A stretch of 20,769 nt of DNA from Fen-1258 sp964595365 (GTDB lineage: Bacteria; Bacteroidota; Ignavibacteria; Ignavibacteriales; Melioribacteraceae), in NCBI GenBank assembly GCA_964595365.1, contig CAZQQC010000040.1, positions 1-20,769 of the forward strand. The letters are read 5' to 3'. Below are positions 14,295-20,769 of this stretch, in pieces. The position numbers were made by a program, and so were the translations under genes. Numbering within the stretch: the first letter of the stretch is position 1; every line of letters begins with the position of its first letter. The notes under the pieces were generated by a model. It saw only the letters and a program-made list of their open reading frames with translations. It made no database searches and was not told where the DNA came from.

Positions 14295-15455
14295 ATGAGA
14301 GTATTAAAACTTATTTTCAAAAATACACTTAGGCATAAACTCCGTACTTTTCTAACAATTTTGGGAATTACAATTGCTGTGGTTGCCTTCGGACTTCTTA
14401 GGACTGTAGTTACAATCTGGTATTCCAGTGTTGATGCGGCTCAGGCTAATAGATTGATCACGCGTCAATCCGTTTCGTTTATTTTTCCCCTTCCTGTGTC
14501 TTATAAAGAGAAGATCGAATCGGTACCCGGAGTTACAAAAGTTTGCGGCGCTATTTGGTTTGGCGGCGTTTACAAAGACAAAAATAATTTCTTTGCAAGA
14601 ATTGGAGTAGATGCCGAAACTTTTTTTGATGTCTATCCCGAGTTTATGATTCCCAAAAAAGAAGAAGAGGATTTTAAGAAAGAACGAAGCGCTTGTGTAG
14701 TCGGCTCCGGAATTGCCAGGCAATACAATTTTAAGATCGGCGATGTAATTGTTCTGGATGGAGATATATATCCCGGGAAATGGGAATTAGTTGTTCGGGG
14801 GATTTATGAACCGCGATACAAAAATACAGACGCCACGCAGATGGTCTTTCATAACGATTATATAAATGAAAGAATGCTGAAGGAAAATCCGGCTAGGGCA
14901 AATGAAGTATTCTGGTATGTTGTTCAAATTGGTAACCCCGATAAATCTGCCGAAATTTCCGACCGTATCGATGCATTATTCAAAAATTCTCCCGCAGAAA
15001 CTAAAACAGAAACAGAGCGGGCTTTTACTCAAGGTTTCGTTGCAGCATCGAGCGCAATTATTACAGCAATGAACTTTATGTCGTTTGTTATTATCGGAAT
15101 AATTATGCTGGTGCTCGCCAACACAATGATTATGTCTGCCCGCGAAAGAACAAGAGAATATGCAATTCTCAAAACTCTTGGTTTCTCTGCAAAACATTTA
15201 ACAAGTTTGATCGTGGGTGAATCACTCCTAATTGCATGTTTGGGTGGTGGAATTGGAATCGGATTAACGTTTCCAATAGTTGCGGGATTTGAAAAAGTAA
15301 TTCCTAAAGGATTCTTCCCCTTCTTTTTTATCGAACCGCAAACAGTTGCATTGGCTGCAGGTTCAGCAATTATGATTGGACTACTTGCTGCAATTTTCCC
15401 TATTCAACGTGCGCTAAGTACAAAAATTGTCGATGGATTTAGATTTGTCGGCTAA
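14295..15455 (+). CDS. FtsX-type (MacB-like) ABC permease, first of two
   Basis: This is a 386-residue inner-membrane protein with MacB topology. One N-terminal helix (about 16-36) is followed by a large periplasmic domain to about residue 250. Three C-terminal helices follow (about 255-280, 303-328 and 348-370), with the FtsX core sequence ANTMIMSARERTREYAILKTLGFSAKHL between the first two. ATG 14295 has AAGGA upstream. It pairs with the next gene; the two are of similar length but clearly different in sequence, especially in the periplasmic domain, suggesting a heterodimeric permease. In E. coli MacB the ATPase and permease are one chain; here they are split. Confidence 0.92.
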   Translation: MRVLKLIFKNTLRHKLRTFLTILGITIAVVAFGLLRTVVTIWYSSVDAAQANRLITRQSVSFIFPLPVSYKEKIESVPGVTKVCGAIWFGGVYKDKNNFFARIGVDAETFFDVYPEFMIPKKEEEDFKKERSACVVGSGIARQYNFKIGDVIVLDGDIYPGKWELVVRGIYEPRYKNTDATQMVFHNDYINERMLKENPARANEVFWYVVQIGNPDKSAEISDRIDALFKNSPAETKTETERAFTQGFVAASSAIITAMNFMSFVIIGIIMLVLANTMIMSARERTREYAILKTLGFSAKHLTSLIVGESLLIACLGGGIGIGLTFPIVAGFEKVIPKGFFPFFFIEPQTVALAAGSAIMIGLLAAIFPIQRALSTKIVDGFRFVG

Positions 15456-15475
15456 TTTTTTTTGGAGAGGTTAAA

Positions 15476-16642
15476 ATGAAAGTTCCATTTAAATATACTC
15501 TGCGAAATTTCAAATCCAGAAAATTGACATCTGTAATTACTGTTGCAGGAATTTCATTGGTTGTATTCGTTTTCGCAGCAGCATTGATGATGGCTTATGG
15601 AGTTGAGAAAACTCTTGTTTCAACCGGTTCTCCCGATAACGTAATGATAGCGAGAAAATCTTCTCAAGGAGAAATTACAAGTATCATAAACGGCGAAACT
15701 CAAAATGTGATCAAAACTTTGCCTTACATAAAAACTGTTAACGGCAAACAATTAATCACAACCGAACCTGTTGTAATTATAAATCTGGAAATAAGACGGG
15801 GAGGGCTAAGCAACATAACTGTGCGTGGTGTCTCTCAAATTGCAACTTTAATTCGGCCTCTGGTGAAAGTGATTGAAGGAAGAATGTTTAATCCATCGAT
15901 GCGCGAACTGATCGTCGGTAAAGCGATTCATAAAAAATTTGAGAGTGCCGATATAGGCAGCAAAGTAAAATTTGCCGGCGATAACTGGACTATTGTAGGA
16001 ATATTTGAAGCGGATGGCAGCGGCTTCGAATCTGAAATGTGGGGCGATGCAGTTCAATTACTTAATGCATTTAACCGCGGTACCTCGGTCTCAACAGTTA
16101 CATTAAAATTGAATAATCGTAACGATTATGAAAAATTCAAAAGAGCTTTTGAGGCAGATTCAAGATTAAATCAGTTTGAACCGAAGATAGAACAAAAATA
16201 TTTTGAAGAGCAATCGGAACTGCTTTCGGGCTTCATAAGAATACTTGGAATTTTTATAACAGTCATTTTCAGTTTCGGCGCTACAATTGGTGCTACAATA
16301 ACAATGTATGCTGCAGTTGCAAACCGGACTGTAGAGATCGGCACGATGCGTGCTTTTGGATTTAGCAGAAGAAGCATACTCTCTGCTTTTTTAATTGAGT
16401 CATTATTAATAGCGTTGGTAGGCGGCGCGGCCGGTTTGTTTCTCGCCTCGTTTCTTCAATTCTTTACTATCTCAACGCTTAACTGGTCTTCATTTGCAGA
16501 ACTTTCTTTTTCATTTGCTCTCTCCCCTGGCATTATAATTTCCGCGCTCGTTTTTTCTGCACTGATGGGAATCATCGGAGGATTTTTGCCCTCGGTTCGA
16601 GCTGCAAGATCAAATATTGTAAATGCATTGCGCGGCGGTTAA
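15476..16642 (+). CDS. FtsX-type (MacB-like) ABC permease, second of two
   Basis: This is a 388-residue inner-membrane protein with the same topology as its neighbour. An N-terminal helix lies at about 18-42 (TVAGISLVVFVFAAALMMAY), then a periplasmic MacB-like core domain (residues 45-245). Three C-terminal helices carry VANRTVEIGTMRAFGFSRRS and a final GIIGGFLPSVRAARSNIVNAL motif typical of FtsX proteins. ATG 15476 has GGAGAGG upstream; the gap from the first permease is 20 bases. It is the last gene of the rightward operon, and the 110-bp convergent gap to the lipoprotein gene shows no convincing terminator. Confidence 0.92.
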   Translation: MKVPFKYTLRNFKSRKLTSVITVAGISLVVFVFAAALMMAYGVEKTLVSTGSPDNVMIARKSSQGEITSIINGETQNVIKTLPYIKTVNGKQLITTEPVVIINLEIRRGGLSNITVRGVSQIATLIRPLVKVIEGRMFNPSMRELIVGKAIHKKFESADIGSKVKFAGDNWTIVGIFEADGSGFESEMWGDAVQLLNAFNRGTSVSTVTLKLNNRNDYEKFKRAFEADSRLNQFEPKIEQKYFEEQSELLSGFIRILGIFITVIFSFGATIGATITMYAAVANRTVEIGTMRAFGFSRRSILSAFLIESLLIALVGGAAGLFLASFLQFFTISTLNWSSFAELSFSFALSPGIIISALVFSALMGIIGGFLPSVRAARSNIVNALRGG

Positions 16643-16752
16643 CAAATCTATCTCTTAGACAAGCGATAATCAATTTTACGTTGAGAGATCCAACTTGACA
16701 CACGAAGCCGCATTTCAGAATCTGCTTTCTTTAATATTTATTTCTATCTGAT

Positions 16753-18105
16753 CTAATTCATATTGGCAAGAATTAATATTTCAGTTGCAGAATTAATTTG
16801 AGCACTGGTTGCGCCCGTTAACGTTGTTTGAACTAATGTTGCCAGTGAACTATAAAAAGTTGTGTAAGCAGTAACATACTGAGAAGTGGAAATAGAACCT
16901 GATAATGCAGCATTTAAAGTAGCTTTTATTCCTACTGCTCCGTTTATGTTCGCGTCCATGGAATCAATCAGCGTAGCATAAGCGCTTAAAACAACCTTCA
17001 GTTGAGTCACTAATGTGTTGTGATATTGAACGTAAGCGTCACTAATTTGACTTACGCTGGCTGCGCTTGCAATTGAAGAGGATAAAGTCACTCCCGCATT
17101 AGAAACCGTACTCATTTGAGAGCTGGAAGCCCCGGCTTCTTGAAATTTTGACTCGGCAGCTGATCTTAAAACTAATGCCGAATAAGAATATATAGATTGA
17201 GACGCAGCAAAAGAGGCGCTTGAAGACATTTGCACAGATTGATTAGTGTATGCCTTCGAAGAAATTCTTAATAACTTTGCATAAGCCTCAAGTTTAACAT
17301 TTGCATTTGAATAAGCCGATATGAATGCACGCTGGTAAGTTTGATAATCTTGACTTGCGGCAGATTGAGAATCCACATGATTGTAAAGTGAAGTTTGGAA
17401 AGATATCAGCGCCTGCGCTCTGGCATTTTCTATTGCCGTTAATTGAGAACCGGAAATATTAAAATATGTGTTGCCCGATGCTTGCGTTCTAACCTGTGAT
17501 TCGCTTACAAGGCAAGATGCAAACCGGCTTTTTTCAGAAGCATTGCTGCTGATTTGTGCTGCAACATAAGAGTTTAAATACATTTGTAAATCCGCAGTCG
17601 AGACTGTACCTGCCTGCCCGGAAGCAACAATTTGCGAATAAACATCTGCATTAGCAGTAGTTTGCGTGTTAACAGGTTGACAGTAAACCGTTGTATTGCT
17701 GCTAACTTGTGAATAAACTACTGCTTTCCATTGAGATGTATTTTTTGTAGCTACAACTACCAAATTTTGTGTTCCGCTGCCGCTTAAGTTGGTTTCAACA
17801 ACAAAATTACCGTTAACATCGGTCTGTACACTTTGTGTTGAAACAGTTTTTAATGATCCGTCTGCTTGAACTTGTGCTAAAATTACTGTAGCGCCGCTTA
17901 CGCCATGGCTCGATTCGACACCGGAAGATTTTTGCATGGACTGATAAAGACCCGAATCCCCGGTAACTTTGCCTGCAATTTTAGAGTTGCCTGCGCCTGG
18001 GTTTACAGGGTTGTTATCTTTTGAACAAGAAATAAGCAGGAATAACAAAAAGATAAACGGAATGCTGTATGAAAAACGGGAAAGGAATTTACTTAATTTT
18101 AACAT
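16753..18105 (-). CDS. Secreted lipoprotein with carboxypeptidase-like regulatory domain
   Basis: This is a 450-residue protein with a lipoprotein signal peptide: a charged N-terminus, the hydrophobic run IPFIFLLFLLIS and a lipobox LISC with Cys27 as the modified residue, followed by SKDNNPVNP. Residues of about 42-130 read as a carboxypeptidase-regulatory-like beta-sandwich (KIAGKVTGD, then VSGATVILAQ, then TDVNGNFVVE), a domain common on Bacteroidota surface proteins. The rest (about 140-450) is Ser, Ala and Gln rich and probably helical, with no family I recognise. Expected location is the outer membrane. ATG 18105 has AAGGAG about seven bases upstream. It lies downstream of the subtilase gene on the same strand, but with a 223-bp gap that holds a repeat and an inverted repeat, so separate expression is likely. 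Function unknown. Confidence 0.85.
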   Translation of the reverse strand: MLKLSKFLSRFSYSIPFIFLLFLLISCSKDNNPVNPGAGNSKIAGKVTGDSGLYQSMQKSSGVESSHGVSGATVILAQVQADGSLKTVSTQSVQTDVNGNFVVETNLSGSGTQNLVVVATKNTSQWKAVVYSQVSSNTTVYCQPVNTQTTANADVYSQIVASGQAGTVSTADLQMYLNSYVAAQISSNASEKSRFASCLVSESQVRTQASGNTYFNISGSQLTAIENARAQALISFQTSLYNHVDSQSAASQDYQTYQRAFISAYSNANVKLEAYAKLLRISSKAYTNQSVQMSSSASFAASQSIYSYSALVLRSAAESKFQEAGASSSQMSTVSNAGVTLSSSIASAASVSQISDAYVQYHNTLVTQLKVVLSAYATLIDSMDANINGAVGIKATLNAALSGSISTSQYVTAYTTFYSSLATLVQTTLTGATSAQINSATEILILANMN

Positions 18106-18135
18106 CGCATTACTCCTTTGAGTGTGTTATTAATT

Positions 18136-18249
18136 CACCTTCTGCAAGGTTTGATCTATAATGAAAAAATATAATTGTAAAAGAGTGTTTTTTCTAAAAC
18201 AACTAAAATTAGTTTGTTAAGCCCAAACATTGCGTAACATCAGTTATTA
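18136..18249 (+). repeat. Interspersed repeat, copy B
   Basis: This is the second copy of the 12161-12275 repeat, in the same orientation about 6 kb away. The first hairpin has the same stem (ACCTT 18137-18141, AAGGT 18146-18150) but a different four-base loop (CTGC instead of ACGT). The second has TATAAT (18157-18162) facing ATTGTA (18174-18179), so a C-G pair in copy A becomes U-G here. The third is one pair longer than in copy A (GTTTG facing CAAAC). It lies in the upstream region of the lipoprotein gene. Confidence 0.8.
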
Positions 18250-18266
18250 GATAATTTTTTTTGCAC

Positions 18267-18315
18267 TAACCTTCGGGGTTGCACTATGATAACAACGGGC
18301 TAACCCCGGAGGTTA
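18267..18315. repeat. 14-bp-stem inverted repeat (REP-like hairpin)
   Basis: TAACCTTCGGGGTT (18267-18280) and AACCCCGGAGGTTA (18302-18315) form a 14-bp stem, with one U-G wobble on the plus-strand RNA, around a 21-base loop. It lies 13 bases past the subtilase stop. No T tract follows on the minus strand (there is an A8 run instead), so it is not a classical terminator. It looks like a dispersed REP-type palindrome or an mRNA 3'-end stabiliser. Confidence 0.6.
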
Positions 18316-18328
18316 AGGTTGCTAAAAT

Positions 18329-20769
18329 TTATTTCATCAAAGTCATCTTTAATGTTTTGACATAGTTGTTGGCTGTTATTCTATATAAATATACACCGGA
18401 TGCCAGTTTGCTTGCATCGAATTTAACAGAATAACTGCCAGCCGGCTGATATGCGTTATCTACAAGTATTGCAACTTTTTGTCCCGCAATGTTGAAGACT
18501 TCCAAATTGACCTGACCGCGTTCGGGAACAGAATAATTAATTGTTGTTGATGGATTAAACGGGTTTGGATAATTCTGTTCCAACTTAAATTCATTTGGTA
18601 CAATAGAAGCAAAATTGCTGCTGTTTTCTTTTGCCATTGTTTGTTTCCATTCGGCGAAAGTCCTTGTAATCAAAACAGCAAAATCTCCTCTCGTTACAAC
18701 TTTATTAGGTTTAAAAGACGCATGTATAGTCGGCGTTAAATCGTATGGACCTTGCGTTAGAGAATAAAAAACATTGATCAAGTTAAGATCCAACGCAATC
18801 TGAACATACCCTCTCAAGTTTGCCGGAATATCATTGTTATCGTCCAGAACAATTTGTTGATCGTTGTAGTTCACTTTTACCTGTGTACCGCTCAAAGAAT
18901 CGGCTCTGCTTTGCATTCCTAACGATTGCACCAAAGAGTAAACGATATCCAATCTATAAACACTTCCATTTGGAGAGAAAGTTCCGGTGCCAGCCGGAAG
19001 CATCACTCCTTTGTACAACTGAAACATATCTTTGATTGCAGCGCCTTTATTAGTAACAGATTCAACTAAGAGCAATTGACCTGCGCTAACATCTGAGAAG
19101 TGAAATACACCATCGGTCGGATAGTACTGTCTAATAGCTTCTCCCATCATTAAATATTTAGCAAGCTCAATTCTTATAAGCTTCTTATCGGGTGAGTAAT
19201 TTCCGTTAGGATAACCATCTACAAGTCTGGAACTTACTGCTAATTTTATAGCCGACTCTGCCGGATTGCCGCTAATATCGTTTAAGCCAGTGTAGCCCAT
19301 GAATGTTATGAATTTTACATATCCATAAATCTGTTCTGGTACGGCAGTACCATCGGTTGGATTGGCTGTACTTCCACGCAGCCCGCGCAGTATAACCGTC
19401 CAGGTGCCGGCAATAGGATTTGTAATAGCAATAGTTCGGCTATAATAAAGTGCAAACGCAATTGGAACTCCTGAAGAATATTCTTTACCATCAGGCGAAA
19501 GAAGAACTAAGTTAACGGAGTTTCCAGTTTGACCAAGCGCACCATATGCATCGACTCTTACCTCAATTGCAGAAAGCCCTGCCGAAACATTAAAAGTATA
19601 TGAATTGTTTGTTGAAGATAATCCTGGAACCGGATTAAAATCGATACTGAAATTATCTCTGCTAACGTTTTTGTTAACATTGCTATTAAACTGTTGAAAT
19701 ATATTTGCAAGAGAGCTGTAACTTCTATTATTCATTGCATAATCTACTGCGGCATAGGCATTAACGTAACCTGCACCGTTTTCCCACGATTCATACCCGG
19801 GCATATTGGTAGCAGTTTTTTGAAGAATATCTTTAACCTGTGCCGGTGATAAGGATCTGTTCGCTTCTAACATCAAAGCTACAATACCTGCTGTATGCGG
19901 TGTTGCCATTGATGTACCGCTCATTGTAGTGTAATATGGCAGGTAAGCCGGTTCAATAAGGTTTGCATCTGTTTGAGCACCAAGACCCGGAACCGGAGCT
20001 ATTGCACGTGTCGATATAATATTTACACCCGGTGCAGTTATGGTTGGTCTGTTTTCGTATGTCCATGTTTCTCCATCAATCTGAAAACTCCCCGTTTGAT
20101 TTTTTACTCCGCGCGATGAAAAATCTGCCAATGCACCGCGTTTATCTCCGGCTGCAACAGATATAACCCATGGAGCTACCGCATAAGGGTTGTGTGTGTT
20201 TTCGCCTGGGCCGGAATTACCTGCAGCAAAAAGAACTGTTATACCGCGATCGTATGCTAATTTAGTGGCAATATTTATTGGATCGTAAGGATCAAAATTT
20301 CCCGAAGTACCCCACGAATTGGTTACTACTCTAATTCCATATAAGAATTGATTTGTAATTGCATAATCAAAGCCGCCTAAACCATCAAGAATAAAAAGAG
20401 CAGCGCCGGATCCGTAGCCAATTAAATTAGCACCAGGTGCAACACCCATATACTTGCCGCCAGATTTGGCACCGGTAGCGCCGACAATTCCCGCAACGTG
20501 TGTGCCGTGACCGGAATTATTATCTGTGTTTGGAATATTTTCAAGATAAACTATGGGTAAAAGATCGGAATATGCATGAGGATTTGTTGACCCCATAGCA
20601 TTCTGGATAAGATGATTACCAAATTGAAGGTCTGCATGAGTTCCATCTACACCGCTGTCATTTATAAGGACTGTTATACCTTTTCCCGAAATTGGCATTC
20701 CATTATTCTTTGAGGTTATATTTTGATCTGCTCTTAAACGATATACACCTGTAAGATGAGTAGCTTCAT
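18329..20769 (-). CDS. Secreted subtilisin-like protease with P-like, SLH-like and T9SS sorting domains (N-terminus off the window)
   Basis: The frame is open to the right edge; about 23 residues (EATHLTGVYRLRADQ...) precede the first ATG at 20698. A signal peptide is missing, so the gene continues outside. Numbering is from that Met. The S8 domain has Asp14 (NDSGVD), His64 (GHGTHVAG), oxyanion Asn161 (AAGNSG) and Ser263 (GTSMATPH), so it should be active. About 350-465 resembles a proprotein-convertase P domain. About 474-682 contains three SLH-like repeats (DGYPNGNYSPD, GTFSPNGSVYRLD, SFKPNKVVTRGDF). Residues 703-789 are a type IX secretion C-terminal sorting domain (NYPNPFNPSTTI, then SGVYLYRI, ending in LMK). 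The enzyme should cross the inner membrane by Sec and the outer membrane by T9SS. SLH repeats normally bind surface polymers, so it may be surface-held. Its partners are not in the window. Confidence 0.93.
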   Translation of the reverse strand, partial: EATHLTGVYRLRADQNITSKNNGMPISGKGITVLINDSGVDGTHADLQFGNHLIQNAMGSTNPHAYSDLLPIVYLENIPNTDNNSGHGTHVAGIVGATGAKSGGKYMGVAPGANLIGYGSGAALFILDGLGGFDYAITNQFLYGIRVVTNSWGTSGNFDPYDPINIATKLAYDRGITVLFAAGNSGPGENTHNPYAVAPWVISVAAGDKRGALADFSSRGVKNQTGSFQIDGETWTYENRPTITAPGVNIISTRAIAPVPGLGAQTDANLIEPAYLPYYTTMSGTSMATPHTAGIVALMLEANRSLSPAQVKDILQKTATNMPGYESWENGAGYVNAYAAVDYAMNNRSYSSLANIFQQFNSNVNKNVSRDNFSIDFNPVPGLSSTNNSYTFNVSAGLSAIEVRVDAYGALGQTGNSVNLVLLSPDGKEYSSGVPIAFALYYSRTIAITNPIAGTWTVILRGLRGSTANPTDGTAVPEQIYGYVKFITFMGYTGLNDISGNPAESAIKLAVSSRLVDGYPNGNYSPDKKLIRIELAKYLMMGEAIRQYYPTDGVFHFSDVSAGQLLLVESVTNKGAAIKDMFQLYKGVMLPAGTGTFSPNGSVYRLDIVYSLVQSLGMQSRADSLSGTQVKVNYNDQQIVLDDNNDIPANLRGYVQIALDLNLINVFYSLTQGPYDLTPTIHASFKPNKVVTRGDFAVLITRTFAEWKQTMAKENSSNFASIVPNEFKLEQNYPNPFNPSTTINYSVPERGQVNLEVFNIAGQKVAILVDNAYQPAGSYSVKFDASKLASGVYLYRITANNYVKTLKMTLMK

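Noticed and set aside
16643..16752. Terminator between the convergent permease and lipoprotein genes
   Set aside because: Only a 6-bp ATCTCT/AGAGAT pair with a long loop and no T tract was found.
18267..18315. attC-like integron site
   Set aside because: The arms do not match RYYYAAC/GTTRRRY, and there is no integrase or cassette array.

Overview
The window reads as an AT-rich chromosomal segment of a Gram-negative bacterium of the Bacteroidota/Chlorobiota group, most likely an Ignavibacteria-type lineage. The reasons are a type IX secretion (Por) C-terminal sorting domain with the NYPNPFNPSTTI motif, promoter-like TTG-N17..21-TAnnTTTG pairs in front of several genes, a FtsX/MacB efflux cassette, and lipoprotein and subtilase styles common in that lineage. 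The taxonomic placement is inference. Shine-Dalgarno sequences are present at several genes (AGGTGA at rpsU, AGGAG at secG, GGGAG and GGAGAGG in the efflux operon, AAGGAG at the lipoprotein gene).

Layout. Positions 1-576 (+) hold the end of an open reading frame cut by the window edge and a small overlapping gene that vaguely resembles a PemK/MazF-like toxin pair. Positions 592-897 (+) are rpsU (ribosomal protein bS21) with its own promoter and a hairpin terminator. Positions 896-11207 (-) form a long leftward block of housekeeping genes: lon, a free-methionine-(R)-sulfoxide reductase and dnaX are tightly packed behind a promoter upstream of lon. After a 412-bp gap come an unknown Glu-rich 557-residue protein, obgE and an orphan FecCD-type permease, again tightly coupled. 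A tRNA-Met(CAT), secG and a LOG-family gene follow. Positions 11288-16642 (+) hold suhB and then a four-gene MacAB-like efflux operon: adaptor, ATPase and two different FtsX-type permeases. Positions 16753-20769 (-) hold a lipoprotein and a large secreted subtilase with P-like, SLH-like and T9SS domains, cut by the right edge.

Starts were revised for three genes. lon is placed at 11136 because a good promoter lies inside the longer frame. secG is placed at 2245 because the Shine-Dalgarno sequence abuts the upstream TTG. The adaptor gene is placed at 12397 (ATG rather than GTG).

The most unusual non-coding signal is a pair of about 115-125-bp direct repeats, 85% identical by eye, at 12161-12275 and 18136-18249. 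They flank the efflux operon and lipoprotein gene and share three small hairpins; one stem is kept by a C-G to U-G change. A separate 14-bp-stem inverted repeat lies beside the second copy, and a G+C-rich unexplained island lies in the dnaX downstream gap. I found no CRISPR array, insertion sequence, rRNA or prophage genes. None of this proves a new system; the repeat pair, the Obg-linked unknown protein and the edge toxin-like module are the best candidates for follow-up.
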